Notes: generated by a model not told the origin, from the sequence alone. 64,000 bases of DNA from Klebsormidium nitens (GCA_000708835.1 DF237306.1:30635-94634), one strand, 5' to 3'. Positions 1 to 12,833 are shown, counted from the first letter of the stretch. Made by a program: numbers and translations.

Positions 1-190
1 GCATCGGGCAGAGTTTTGTGCGATCGATCCCATCGCACTTGGGTCAGGCGGCCAGGTGTGATAGAATCTGCAGTAGATGCTTGTCGGAGAGAGTATCGAG
101 CTTCTGTTCGCTCGAGAAAAAGCGACCCCTCTGCCCAATTTACGTTTGCCCAACAAGGATACGTGTCAAACGTCGGACGATCGGCCTCAC

Positions 191-2458
191 TGTTGATGAA
201 GAGAACCATGATGGTCTTCTTGGCGCTGTAGTTGGCGCTCGAGATACAGCCCCCCATCTTGAATCGCGATCGGGCCGGGTCGTCGTCGGACGTTTCGATG
301 GGGATCAGTTCGCGGGCGACGGACGAGCCATAGACGGAGCGGATGTTTTCAGAGCGGGAGGACGCGGCGAGAGTGTGGATGTCTGCGCGGTTCTCGCCGT
401 GCTGCAGTAAGTAAAGCAGTCGTTGTAAAATTCGAGTTCGAAGCACGCAGACACCGAACGAGTTTGCTCGGTACGTCGGCAGATCGTTTTTTCATTCACT
501 CGAATGATGCAAAGCTGTGCTACTTATACTTGGCTCCTGCAAGCAAAATCTGACGTCTTATGCGGCCAGTCAATTCTCGACTTCCGGATCTGAGTAGTCC
601 TTGTTTCAAACAAAGAAGGACTTCAACATGCGACTCAAAAATCCTCGAGAAACTCTTGAACAATCCATAACAAGCTCCCCGTCTTTGCTTAGAAGAGAAG
701 TTATGAGACGAAGAGCCGGAAAGCCAGGGCGTCTTACCTTCTTGCAGGAGAAGCTGACGCCCTCGTTGTGTACGGCAAAGCGGCTAATCACGTCCAGGAT
801 CCGACTGTACTCCTCCCCCACGTTTTTGAAAGCTTTCCGGCGCGCTGTCACGTTGTAGAACAGGTTCTCGACCTGAAAGGAACTTCATTCCTTCAAGCAG
901 GCAAATCATGTCCTATGAGGTGCCCGAATCTGCCTATTCTCAGATTAGCAGCGTTCATTGAAGTGTGGGATGAGTGAAGCCATAGCTCGCTTCCAAAATT
1001 GATCAAGACCACTTCATATCAACCTCAAAAACAACGAATTGAAAGGATAAGGAATAAACGACTGTGAAGGCAGCGTCTTTCTCTCGAGATGATCCATCAT
1101 GGACCGTTCGCTATTCCCCGGTCGGAAGCATACCGTGATTTGTGTTCCCTTGACTGCAGCACAAGCTTTGGGCTCCCCCTCCAGTACCCCGTCCTTATAT
1201 GTGGCTCTGCAACATCACACAAGCGCTCAGATACTTCCCAGTCGGATCGAAGCTCTTTGTAACAACACAGGAGCCCGTCGGTGAAGTTTGCTTCTTACTT
1301 AGCGCCTCGTAAGCATGGACCGGCGTCACATTTGAGATGAGCTGGGCCATCTTGTCGTCAAACATTCCCCACCCAATCGTTAGAAGTCGACTGCCAGGGT
1401 ACTTCGTCAAGAAGTACTAGCGGATAGTACAAGACAAGCACTTCGTAACAGCTCAGCTTTCATTTGAACTCCAGTACTTACACCATGCTCATGGAGGCCA
1501 GACCGGGATCACTAAGAAAGTCTTCGCAAACCCAAACTTTTTGTTGAGCAAATGTCAAGATCATTGCTAGTCACCGAAACTTCTGACGGCACTCACTTGT
1601 AACCGTGGGTTTGCCCCGCTGTCATAGTCACAACACTCAGATGTGCGACAAAAGTGATACTCGCCAGCGCCTCTCCTCTAAACCCCAAGGTGCTGATGCT
1701 CTGCAAGTCTTCGAACTCCTTCAACTTAGAAGTCGTGTGCCGCTCGCAGAGGATCGGCAGGTCCGCTGGCTGCAATGTAGAGAGGGTATCCTGTTGGTCT
1801 TATTAAGCGGCGGCCACTTTGTCTGTGGATTGATTGGAGGCTAAGGCCTTGCTACTCATATCCCATTACTGAGGATATTCTTCTACAATACTCAAATTCC
1901 ATCTTGGAAATGGCTCTCAAATAGCGCCCATTTTCTGCTGAAAAGATAGTGTGTCCTCGATGTTCCAACAAAAACAAATAAGGCTACCCTTCAGATAGAC
2001 TTCTGTGAGTTGCCACAAAGAAACTCTCTGTCAATCTTCAAATACGTGAGGGGCACAAAGAAGTCTGTATCAGCTCCTCCTCTCTAAACTCTTCAATATT
2101 TCTCCCCCAGGACAGATGGTCCATACCAATTAACAGCAGCTGTAAGGTGAGGAAACACGACGAAACACTGTAGGACCCATGGAGGTCCATCTCAAACTTC
2201 ACGCACTGATCCCAATGCACTTACTCTGATGCCATGTCCGTTGTCTGTGATCTGTATCATCTTCAGTCCCCCATCCTTGATGACTACATTGATTGCTGCC
2301 GCCCCAGCATCGAGGCTGTTCTCTATCAGCTCCTTGAGAGCAGAAGAGGGCCTCTGGATGACCTCCCCTGCTGCAATTCGGTTGACCACCTCCTGATCCA
2401 GCCGCCGAATGGGGGCCGGGCCAGTCCTGCCAGCTTGCTGACCTTGAGTTGTGTCCAT
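191..2458 (-). CDS. MLH1: DNA mismatch repair protein MLH1, N-terminal part (cut by window edge)
   Basis: MutL-family ATPase that couples mismatch recognition to strand removal in the nucleus and acts as a heterodimer with PMS1/MLH3 partners. Five exons read in phase on the minus strand: 2458-2225, 1769-1597, 1206-1134, 872-738 and 401-191. All use GT-AG borders, and they give about 275 residues. The GHKL ATPase motifs are visible: ENSLDAGA (motif I, catalytic Glu), DNGHGIR (motif II) and [10 protein letters not shown] (motif III). They are followed by the MLH1-specific stretches [11 protein letters not shown] and [17 protein letters not shown], and exon 5 carries [16 protein letters not shown]. 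The order and spacing match MLH1 rather than PMS1. The start is the first Met before the conserved [21 protein letters not shown]-type block. The transducer end, linker and C-terminal dimerisation domain lie beyond base 1, and positions 1-190 are intron. No lesion is seen in the part present. Confidence 0.95.
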
Positions 2459-3564
2459 CTTGCTCCGCTCTACTTCACCAACAAGATCTCTGCTTTCACT
2501 ATCTGTTCGGATCCTTAATCGGTTCTCATCGTACAGCTTTTGGGGCCTCCAGTGTTGGAGGCTTCTTGCTCAATTGATGTGCTTGATGTCGCTATGTAAG
2601 TACGCTAGGCTCACGTGAGGAAAATCCACTGAAAAGAGTTCCTAAAGTTAAGCAAAGCTGCTTGTGCAGCATGTGGTTCGCTAGAAAAAGAGAAGGTTCA
2701 TGGCTTTCACCACCACCAGCTGGTTGCATGACAGGTTGCAACCTTCTTCTGCATCGCAACGGTCTTTCAAATGCTGCAAGGTCTGAGATACTATCGCACT
2801 TGCATTGGCGGCACTGAGCAACTACGTAGTGCCAAGCAGCGCCTTCTCAACCTCCTCCCCACAGTGACTTTCACCTTCACATGGCACGTTTTCAGAATGA
2901 CTAGCTTCAGCCTTCAGGAGCAAGCCAGCGCTCACTTTTGCCGCGCTTCCATCTAGATTAGGTATGTAATTTGAGTTTATTCAGAGATTGCAAAATGCTG
3001 TTCGCGTTTTGACCATCTCGGGGGCCGGTTGATGGCCGTGGAAGCAACGTCTTGCGAGTCCGTCCCTGAAAACTGCCGGTTTCTGCCGTTGTCAAAACGC
3101 CTCCACTACATTTTCAATCCAATATATCGTGCATCATCCTTGGAATTTGACAAAAGGTCTTCCTGCCAGGCAAGATCAGGGAGGAACGACTCTGGCACAG
3201 ACTGAGAAAGTTGGGAGGGACGCTTCAAGAACAGGTTTTCAGCATAGCGCTAGGGGGAGGATACGGGCTCATTGTGGCCATTTGCAAAGATTATGCTTTT
3301 AGAAGGGGCCTGTCTGTGCTGAAAAGGGTGGTGCTAGGAACCTCTCCAAGGAAGAAAAGTCGGTCGGCATATTGTGAATGCCTCAGAGGCCGTGCCTGAA
3401 GCGAGAGGCACTCTTCTGTGTCCTTTTCAGTGGTGACGACTTTGCTAGACGATGCTTTGCTAGACGATGCTGAAGAATGCTCAACTGGGGTCGATGAAAC
3501 ATCATTAGCCGCTTCTATTGAGAATCGACCTCAACCCAACTTTGATCGTTACAGTTAACAAGGA
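2459..3564. promoter_or_regulatory. Divergent spacer between MLH1 and CBP20
   Basis: About 1.1 kb separates the two divergent start codons and must hold both 5' UTRs and promoters. No convincing coding stretch is seen. A short direct repeat of a 15-base word (tttgctagacgatgc) occurs twice at about 3441-3470. No clear TATA box was identified. Confidence 0.5.
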
Positions 3565-6147
3565 ATGGCGCGTCTGTACAAGGTAAGGCAATGCATTGCA
3601 TGCCAATGTGAAATTGGAGTCTGCGGTCGGTGACTCATGTCGCTTGATGCTCGGACAGCAGCTTCTTTGAGCACTTTAAAACAGGTGCTGAAGGAAAAGC
3701 TGGCCGGTGACCTGTTATCAAAGAAGATTGGCAAGGAGTTTTGATTGACGATCTTCAGAACAACCATGCCTTTGATGTAAAACTTGACGAGGCACGTGTT
3801 TACATTAGCAGCTTACACATCCTATCACTGCAGACACATTCGAACCGGATTCTGGCTTGAAGCTGCGGCCGGAAATCCTCAGTGAGAGATTCCTGAAGGG
3901 CACAAGCACCACCCTCAGCTTTATCTGGAGGGTTTTCAATGCGATCTTGTAGGAAAAAGTTTTGTGAGAGAGCAGCTTATGCCAAACCCATCGTGCGAGT
4001 CTGAGAAAGTTCTCGAGCCAAATTGATCATCTTCAAATTTTCTGTGCCTGCAGTCCCTAGAAGTCCTGTCAGCCTATCGAGACCGGCGGTTCCAAGGTAC
4101 TCAGGAAGAGTTCGAGCATGCGCTCCGGACCTCGACCACCGTGTACGTCGGAAACCTCACTTTTTTCACGACGGAGGAGCAGATATACGAGGCGTTTTCA
4201 AAGTGCGGGGAGATCAAAAAGGTCATCATGGGGCTTGACAAGGTCCGCCGGACGCCCTGCGGGTTCTGCTTTGTCGTGTGAGTGCCAGGTGTCGCCACCA
4301 GGTTCGCGGAGCTGTTGCCTAAGAAAATTAGCTGTTGCTGAAATGAATGTTTGCATTCTGGGCTGCCGGGCAAGACGATTCTGGATATGGGTGGATTTCC
4401 TCGGGTGCGAGTTGTGAACTTATCGCAAATTTTAAAACTTGCAGAGAAGTTGATCCTCTTGGAAGCTCTTCCCTGATGGTCTGGTGAAAAAGCACACGAT
4501 AGAGTCCTCATGTCCACTCATAGTGTTCCCTTAACTCATGTTCCTGATTGCAGCTATTACACGCGTCTCGATGCTGAAGACTGCGTCAAATACATCAGCG
4601 GCACCATCCTGGACGACCGACCTATTCGGGTGGACTTTGACTGGGGGTTCAAGGAGGGCAGGCAGTTTGGACGGGGGAAGAGTGGTGGCCAGGTTCGTTC
4701 GTCTGCTCGTACTTCAGAAGAGTGGACTTGGAAGAGTCAACGTTTCCTGTCCGTGGTCTATCATGAAAAGGCTGACTTTGTGCTGTCGATTCAGCCTTCT
4801 TTGCAACGATGAGATGGAGGTTGAAATGTCTCTGTTTTTGAGGTGTGCATGATCCTTCAATTGAAAGTGGTAGAGTAGTGGCAGTCCTTTCCCACTGTAA
4901 TGCATGGGTAAAACGTCGTCTGTAATGACCCAAGTGCTGACGACTGGCACACTGCGTTGCTGAGAAACTCCGTGGGGAGATTCCTTTGGAATATTATTTG
5001 ATTGTTACTTCGTTTCGTTGTCCTTGCAAGCAGTCTGGGTGCGCATCATTTGTGAGCTGACAATCCAAGGGGCATATGCTAGCTCGGGGGGGTTCTGGGA
5101 GTCTGTTTGGAGTCCCCGCTTTTGATCCCCAGAATGCCCATGCAATTGTATGGTTTTCGAGCCTTTCTCCAATAGTGCAGTATGCGAGCATGCACCTACC
5201 TCAGGGTGGTTCGCTTGAAGGAACGCTTGCCTTCTTCTGCTGAGCACGAGCTTGCCTTCTAATCATGCTAAAGTGCTCGTCTTGACCGTATGTCTCAACT
5301 GTTCAAGGAGCCCCTCGCTCAATCTTTCAGGTACGAGACGAGTACCGGACAGATTACGACCCAGGGCGCGGCGGCTACGGTAAGCTCGTGCAGCACAACC
5401 TCGAAATCTTGGAGCACCAGGGGGGCATCTTCAACAGTGCTGCGCCTGCGCCGTTCCATCCCCCGACGAGAATACAGCAACGAAACAGGCGAAGAGACGA
5501 GGCCATGCAAAACGCGGGTGGGGACAGACGGGGAGGCGCGCCGATCAAGGGCCAGAAACGGCAACGGGAGGACGAGGGGCCATTGGAGGATGGGGTTAAG
5601 CCGGAGAAACAAGAGCCACGGGTAAGCGCTTGGATGCAGCCATGGTTTACGAAGCATCCTTGCTACAGTTGTGCACTTTGTGGTCATTGTGGTTTATGCC
5701 CTCTGCATCTTTTTGAACAATCGGATGGCCCGTGGCTCGCTGGAGCGCTGTACGTTTCCCAGTTCAGAGGCGTTGCACGTAAAGAGAAAGATAGTCGGGG
5801 AAAGCTCGTGGCGTTCTTGCACCAGAAATCCTTGGCGTGCGTGCCCCTTCTTCGTGCGCATTTCCAGAGCATTTTCGTTCAGTGTCACCGTTCTGATTCT
5901 TCTGTTCGTACTTTGGCTCACTGGCTCACTGGCTGACAAGATCTCCAGCCAGCGTTGCCATGGGAATGTGAAGGCAGTACAGGCCAACCTGGGCACTTTT
6001 GAAAGTACTCGGACCTGCTTCTTGTCACAGTATATATGCTCTTGTGCTCTTCTGAACACCAATTCACTTCGTTTTCCGCAGGAGAAGAATCCGCGGTTCC
6101 GAGAAAAGAAAGACGACGACTCGGACGAAGATGTTGGCGATTCTTGA
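3565..6147 (+). CDS. CBP20: Nuclear cap-binding protein subunit 2 (CBP20)
   Basis: Small subunit of the nuclear cap-binding complex. It binds the m7G cap with CBP80 and supports splicing, export and microRNA processing. Five exons join in phase: 3565-3582, 4054-4277, 4554-4692, 5331-5621 and 6082-6147, giving 245 residues (the plant protein is about 257). The first exon codes only six residues (MARLYK). The RRM has RNP2 VYVGNLTFF (about residues 36-44) and RNP1 GFCFVVYY. The cap-stacking tyrosines expected from the human structure fall at Tyr14 and Tyr37. The CBP20 signatures [19 protein letters not shown] and [12 protein letters not shown] are present. The C-terminus is basic with an NLS-like stretch (KGQKRQRED) and ends in an acidic Asp/Ser/Glu tail, as in plants. 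The tiny first exon is inferred from phase, a good donor and the family N-terminus. Confidence 0.96.
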
Positions 6148-7729
6148 GGTCTGTTATTCTCAGTTCTGCGTTTGTACATAAGCAATGGCTGCGGAAGCAG
6201 AATGCACTTTCTTCGACGACCTGCCGTGCGGCATCGTTTGACGTTATTGGCTGCGCTTGAATATGATACAAGTTCTAAGTCCGTTACGCACCAGGATCCT
6301 CTCGTACAATGTGCCGTTTTCGATATAGCTTCATTGCAAAATTCCAACAGGGAGGGGCACGAGGGCCTCGCATTTTCAGTGCATAGACTTTCCCATGGTT
6401 TGTACATGCATGCTTCGGCGTTAGTACTTTGTGATGTCGTGCCAGACCGTCTGCTGAGGCCGTCGCTGACTTTTACATGACCAGCAAGCATGTGGCCGTG
6501 CCAGTTGCTCTGAGCACGAGCCGATGGTAACTTCCAATTTATGAACGCCCTTAGCCGCCATGGCCGTGGAGCACGGTCTCCGGCATACCCGGGATAGTTT
6601 GTTGACTCTGCAGCTTGCTACGGCTGCAAGTCATGTCCAACAATGAAACTAAGCAATCCCTACACAACGAGCAATGTTTACATAACGAGACCCTAAGATG
6701 CATAATTTAATGCCTCACTCGTATGCAACTGTTTGATGGAAACCCAATCAGACGTGTGGCTGGACTTCAACTTTCAAAGACTAGGGCTATTCAGTGGATG
6801 TGATTTTCCGAGCTGTACTAGAACTTGTGGGGTGCAGATTTTGAGTGATGCTCCCATGGTCATGTACAGCCCCGCCCATCAGCCGATCAATGTCCTCTAG
6901 TTGGACGATGCTTCGACCTAGAGATTGGCATGGCGCGGCTTTCAAATTTATTGCATGATCACGATCGAGCATCAGATGCCCCTGTAAACTGCAGCGCATG
7001 GCCGCCGCCGCCCATGCACCCGTAAGTTGATCACAGAATGTACAGTCTCCAAGAGTTTGCGCAGGCAGACATGAGATAGTGATATGCGGCAGATCTGTTG
7101 TAGCGCGTGTAAATAAGGAAAGATTGAAGATCCCCCGATTGCCTGCTAACTTGACCGTTTCACATGTCTTCTGAGGAAATGCCAGGCTGTACGATATGTA
7201 CCTAAAGCCTGGCGCTATTTTGAGGGATGCATGCATGCTTGACTGAAAAGATTACAAGCATTGTATAGTGTTTCAGCGACTTCGCATGTCACTGTCAGGG
7301 TACAAAATTTGCAGGTCAAAATAGCACGGAGGTAATGCAGATTGCGCCTGCTTATCGTGTTTCCAACACCACTGCGTAACGCATTGTTTGTTGAGCCAGT
7401 CAATTCCCAAGGAAGTGCACACTGGCTGCACGTTATTCGACCTGGACGGCCGCCAGCTTGATAGATTTAAAAGTCAAATACTTGACAGCTGCGTCACGTG
7501 ATGAAGAGGTTATTGACACGTGATGATCATCTTATCGTCAAGCGAATTGATGGCTTTGCTGAACTGACAAACATCGTTGTATAAGATTACAGTTTAGTCG
7601 CAGCGTAAACATAAATCTTGTTCAGTATCCGATCTGGTGCCCTAAGCTCACCTAAGCTTGCCTTAATTGTCAACACGTTTTTGCTTTACCTTCAAACCGA
7701 GCGCAATCTGCTTCGAACACCGAGAAGCA
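6148..7729. other. Intergenic, no gene recognised
   Basis: Downstream of CBP20 this AT-richer stretch holds only short reading frames on both strands. None has a recognisable motif or plausible splice continuation. It probably contains the CBP20 3' UTR and upstream sequence of the next locus. Confidence 0.5.
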
Positions 7730-8529
7730 ATGGAAGAGAAGATCCAGCGAGAGGTCGGGGAATGTCTTGATGCATGCGAAAGAATGTGCCCAGCCCCCTT
7801 TTCCAGATACCGTTCAAAGAGGAGGGCGAATGCAAAAGCATATTTAGCAAGCCTCGAGGCGTTTAGAGCTTCTCAATGAGAAGCCTTTGTTGAGAGCAAA
7901 CGAATTGCATTTGAAACTGCAAGACTGGTTTGCAAATCCGCCGACTCTTCCCGTTTCCTTTCGACGAAGACCACTTCGAACACCAGCTGCGCACGCGCTA
8001 GAAGTAACCACCCTGCCCCCTAGCTGCTATGTAAAATGGGAAGATAAGAAACGAAAAGCAGGAAGGCTATAGGAAGAAAGAGCGACGTGAGGAACATCGT
8101 TCCAAAATGTAAAAGACACTACGAACCAGTGAAGATCTCTGAGACGCATCAAGGGACATACTTTCGGTAGGATTCAGAGACAGCATTCAAGAAAAATTTT
8201 GCAGGAGCGAGTCGAGCTTGATGCAGCAGAAGAGTTCTTAAGACGAACAGCTGAGGAGATGCTGGCAATGCCATTGCGATACAAAGCGCAGGCACAGAAT
8301 GGCAGAGCGCGAAAGTGCAGCAAGCAAAGTGCCTGCTGAGAGGCCCAGCTTGAAGGATCCAGCGATTCTGATTCCAAGAGACCCCCTGGATTGGTGGAGC
8401 GGAGAGTATCGGAGCCGGCCCCTGACTGGCCTTATCTTCGAGATGGGGGACTGGTCAGCTCACAAGAAGTTGCTTTTAGAAAAACCTCGTCTGCAGAAAT
8501 GGATGGGTGGTGTCGTAGCCAGAAACTAA
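7730..8529 (+). pseudogene. Decayed or mis-phased coding relic, product unknown
   Basis: Three stretches look protein-coding but do not join into one open frame. From 7730 a charged helical segment begins MEEKIQREVGECLDACERMC and runs to an in-frame TGA at 7877-7879. The same frame then continues sensibly as EAFVESKRIAFETARL, as if the TGA replaced an Arg codon. From about 8205, after a possible acceptor (tttgcag), a frame reads ERVELDAAEEFLRRTAEEML. A different frame then carries DPLDWWSGEYRSRP, MGDWSAHKKLLLEK and a stop at 8527-8529. The change from one frame to the other near 8290 needs a single-base shift. I do not recognise the family. It could be a pseudogene, or a real gene whose introns I have not resolved. 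Confidence 0.3.
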
Positions 8530-8857
8530 CACTTCAAGATCCTATGGTGCATGATAAAACATCTAGCCACATCATTTCAGCATCAGCATATTAAGTGCTT
8601 TGCAGTCTCTTCCTCTTCCCTAGTCATCGCCATTTTGCCGTTCAAAAGCGCCGTTCAAAAGCGCCAGTAATAAATTTGTTGTGCCGCATTTGAAGCTAAG
8701 CACAGATCTTGTAATCGAGTTTTATTTCTCGTAATTCATCTTCCTTGCTTCTCTCTTCCTTGCTTTCACATCAATCCTTCTCGTCTGGTCCTCGTTCCTC
8801 AAACAGAGAACAAAGCTAGCCGTCTCTTGTCAGATATCAGCCATGTGTCATTCTCAG

Positions 8858-11030
8858 GTGCGTGCTGTGCCGCCACGATGTTAATCTATGGCGTGAGCAG
8901 CTGCCGCGGTTGGAGGCGCTGGGAGGCACCTTCTTCATAGTGACTGCACAGGTGGGATGAATGGACGTTTCAGCGGAACGTTCGTGCATGGCGTTTCTCT
9001 ACTTCTGCTAAATGAGTTTCTTATGTTTCAAGGGCTTCGAGGCTCTTGAGAGTGTATCCCTTCAGCAGGAGCACAGAGTGAGCGAGAGTTGCTGTTAGCT
9101 TGAAGCTGGTGTGAAGGTCTTTAGCCAGCATGCCCCTCAGATTTCTGTCAGTCATTTTGAAGAGCTCTCCGGCAGAGGTCCAAAACAAGCAGTTTAATAC
9201 CTGACTCAACTCCTGTATGGATGCATGAAAGCCCTGTCATTGCTTCCGCACAACAGGCGGTGCTGATGAGAAGGTCCGCCAACCCTCGTTGTCAAGGTCT
9301 TTCTGTAGCCATTCTCCTACATCGACGCACAGATTCAGTTTCAGCGAAAGTCGTGACGTTGATAAATTTCTATCTTTGCAAGTTCGTGAGGCGCTTCGGA
9401 CGTCCGCCAACTTTCGTAGTCATTGTCTTCGCAGTCATGCCTTGTAGATCGACGAAGGACTGTAGGTTAGTCCAGACCCTGTACGGTTAATGTGGAATCT
9501 TCGTCTCTGCAGTCCCAGGAGGCCCTTCGGACGTCCGCCAACTTTTCCATCCAGACCTTCTTTAACGATTCCTCCTAAATTGACGAAAGCCTTTCGATCT
9601 CGAGCAAACGCTGTCAGTGTCGTATTAATCAAACGCATTTCTTTCTCTGCAGTCCCAGGAGGCCCTGCGGACGTCTGCGAGTGACTGGGGCCTAAATGGA
9701 CTCCCGGTGGTGAGCGACCCGGACAACGTGCTCGCGCGCGACATGGGCATCAGCGTATGCGAAGAGCCCGTGCGGCCGTGCATCCAGCGCTACTTCGACA
9801 CGTACAAGAACAACCAGGTTTGCGCGGTGAGTTTAGTTACTACTTTGCCCATAAACCAATGGGTACGGCATGTCAAGAGCAAGACGGCAGAAAGTGATGA
9901 TGTACGTTCTGCTGAGTCAACTTCTCAGAGTTTTTTCATTCGTCCTTGTTTAAGCGAGTTTCTCTCTCGAACACGCAGCAGATTCCATCTTGATGGTTTC
10001 GGCCGCCAGTTCCGCTGCGGTCTGATCATCTCTTTTCTCCTTCTCAGACAAAAAACTGTGTTTCCTCTTGACATGAAAGAGCACTTTCGCGAAGCCCGTT
10101 CAACATCCTACAACAATGTCTCTGCATCTAAATGAGCGCTTCAGACTCTTACGAAACTGCGCACTCTCGAAGCACAATCGCAATTCAACACAGGGAAGTT
10201 TCGCACAAAACCTGGTATAGCTTATTTGACCAGCTCTTAGCCAGCTTCATCCTGTGAAAAGGCTATACAACCAAAGCCTATCCGGGTTTGGTTAACGGCC
10301 GTTTTGCCATGTGTAACCGGCGCTCTTTGTCTGGCAGCCCGGGTACGTCATCGTGAATCAGCAGGGCGCGGAGCTCTCGGCGTGGCACCAGACGCCCACG
10401 GTGCACAACATCGGAGGGGCCATCGACCGCCCAGTTCCTTGTAAGCGCGCGCGTCAATTTGTCGGGCCCTGCCTGTTCGAGTTTTCTTCGCACTGCGTTT
10501 CAGCTGGAGCGAAGGTGCGAAGCTCGGGGACAAAAAGACGTCGAGCAATGATACAATGAATATTTTCTCAGTATCCGTCGACGTTTTGTCGACTGAGCAG
10601 AGTCGCGAACGCAAGCGGACCAAAACTTTCAAAACGAAACGGTTAAGCCTGTGAGTTTTCATTGTATTGAGCCCGGTAACTTTTGCCCTGCGAGCAGATT
10701 AGATTTAGCAGTTCCTACGCCTTTTCGCAGCCAGTCTCTTGATGAGGCGTGTCAAAAGCCTTCCGCACACTTCGAGGATCGGACGCGTCGAAAACGTCTA
10801 CATCGTAGATGCAAACAAGCGTCACAAAGAACCAATTTCATTTCTCTGCAGCCAACGTGATCTCCCATCTGGAGAACCGGGTTGCGGACGCCCCGGGCGA
10901 GTCGGACGTCCGTAACCCCAACGAAGTGCTGGACGATTTCGCTCCGTACATCGAGCAAGTCTTCTGTGAGCTCCCCGACTGCATCCAGGAGCTCATCATC
11001 GAGGAGAGGCACATCGCGGCCGCGAAGTGA
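8858..11030 (+). CDS. Peroxiredoxin-like (AhpC/TSA, PRXL2-type) protein, C-terminal exons
   Basis: Thioredoxin-fold protein of the AhpC/TSA or PRXL2/AAED1 type. Four exons join in phase: 8858-8951, 9653-9826, 10338-10440 and 10852-11030, giving about 182 residues to the stop. The first carries the active-site-like CVLCRHDVNLWREQL, with a CxxC pair where PRXL2 proteins have CFLC or CYVC, then LGGTFFIVTAQ. Next come GLPVVSDPDNVLARDMGI (the strand and helix after the active site) and PGYVIVNQQGAEL, the usual last strands of the fold. A family-atypical acidic tail follows (NPNEVLDDFAPYIEQVF). Redox activity is inferred from the fold and cysteines; the substrate is unknown. The start codon and N-terminal strand were not found upstream, so the 5' end is missing from this model. 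The first intron holds copies of the second exon's acceptor edge. Confidence 0.75.
9260..9652 (+). repeat. Diverged tandem copies of an exon acceptor edge inside the intron
   Basis: The sequence around the acceptor of the exon starting at 9653 (ctctgcagTCCCAGGAGG, then CGGACGTC) recurs in the preceding intron. The copy near 9505-9545 is almost perfect and keeps the cag acceptor. The copy near 9377-9412 is more diverged (tttgcaagttcgtgaggcgc, then ttcggacgtccgcc). A weaker copy lies near 9268-9290 (gtccgccaaccctcg). Spacing is about 130-142 bases. Confidence 0.75.
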
Positions 11031-12833
11031 GCCTCGGAGCCGCCCGGCCGCCGGGGGGGTGGGCGTGAGGGTTTGAGTTCGAGAGCGGCTTGTTCAACAC
11101 AATGTAGGCTCGAATTAATGGCGGCCCGCGGTTTGCTGCAGAAATGTCCAGACTCTGATAACTCTCATCCAACTTTAGATAGGCGTAGCCCGGGAGACGG
11201 GTGGGTTAGTTTGATGGTTAGGCCGGTGGGCTTGGGTGCGAAGCCAATGAGTGCTTGGGTCAGGGTTTTTCGTTTGAGCCCTCGGGTAATCTTGGGTTAC
11301 ATGCATGGACATTTCTCTTACATGCCCTTAACACACACGAGACTTTCGTATGTTGGCCAGCTAGATGCAGAACTGGGTCTCTGCGTCGCGGGCCTCTCAC
11401 GCGCTTGCAGGCAAAGCTGATGGTCGAACCATGAGTCATTAACGGATGCATGCGAAGTGGACGTCCGATGCTCTCAAGCAATGGTTTGATAATGTACTCC
11501 TGAGTATTGTTAGTAAGGGTTTATGTTAGGCTCCGTTAAGTTTGAGTCGGTTGTCAAATGGTTGAATTAGATGGACTGGAAGAATGTGTGAAAAAGGAGT
11601 TTGCCGAACAATCGGCGGTGATCATTGGGTAATGGCCAATCGACCCTATTCATCGAAGGAGCCCTTACAGCGTACGTCGCACAACAGTATAAATGTCTTT
11701 CAGGATGAGATGTTGCGAAAGCAGAAGACTTGACGCTGGCGGGCGCGTTAGTTCCACTCTCAGTACGACAAGCTTTGACCATAGCTCTTCCGTTGAAAGC
11801 AGACGGCGCTTTATCTAACAATATGCCGGATTTAAGCATGTGCAACTCAAATCTGGTCGATTCGAGGAAGTGACGCGGCCTAGTCTCGAATTGTAATTTC
11901 CGGGATCAGTATCGGCCATGCCATGATCATTGCTATGAGCAAATGTGCATGTGGACGGCCAAAATCAAAGCAAACAGAAATTGCACAATTGTTTCGTCAG
12001 AGTTGGGGGCCACGAGTCTTACTGAAAGGGAGACGTGAAGCATACTCAAGAGTATACAGATTTTTCAGATTCTATGATTTCTAAGGTCGACTTAACTCCG
12101 CAGCTGGCTGCTTGCTTTCTGCAAGTTCCAAACTAATCCGGCTGTCCAATTTGGTGGCCCTTTCTATCTACCACTACTTTTCCAACCTTCTACATTGCAA
12201 TGAAGAAGGCGCGACGTCTATACGAGTCTCTCTTATATGTCAATCTAGCTCCTGACATACTCTGCTCAACCTTTTGACTAACAGCCTCCTAGCTGAGTGC
12301 ATGTGCAGACATCAAAAAGAGCTGACCCTGTTCTTATATAAGTATGTACCGTAGTACATGCCTAACTTCTCCATCTCTCCAAGTCACTAGGTATACCGTA
12401 TATGTAGTTAGCATGATCATGACAGCTAAGTGAGATCTTGTATCTAGCAAGTGCGGTAGATGGTACGCGAAAGGCGCCAATGCAAATTGGTCAGTCAAAC
12501 AACGCAATTGCTGTCTACTACGTCTCGGAACTATCCACTGAACGTCTTTGCTAAGCACCAAGGTATCTTAAAATGAATCATGTTTCTGTGACGAACGACT
12601 CGCATGGCGCTTTTGAGCAGTGATCGTTAGCCATTTCGCGGCCCATCCTAAGATACTCAGAATAAGCTCTCGATTGGGCCAGGATGTGCCGGCAAGTCTC
12701 GCGGACACATGTTACGGTTTACCGATGGCTACAAACATTTACAGAGACAACGACCTGTACATAAGAACTACTCGTGGGGTTTGTCCTTTCGAAGGGACCC
12801 TCAGTCAAATTAGCTTGCCTAAACAGTCGGGCT
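11031..12833. other. Convergent intergenic region, no gene recognised
   Basis: About 1.8 kb lies between the convergent 3' ends of the peroxiredoxin-like gene and GNA1. It contains only short unsupported reading frames. A 115-codon frame at 11073-11420 has no motif and probably lies in the 3' flank. No repeat or RNA gene was seen. Confidence 0.5.

Noticed and set aside
5694-6491. 265-codon open frame on minus across the end of CBP20
   Set aside because: Shadow of CBP20 intron and last exon; no domain, and the plus-strand gene is certain.
11073-11420. 115-codon open frame just after the peroxiredoxin-like stop
   Set aside because: Lies in the likely 3' flank, with no recognisable domain or conserved-looking composition.
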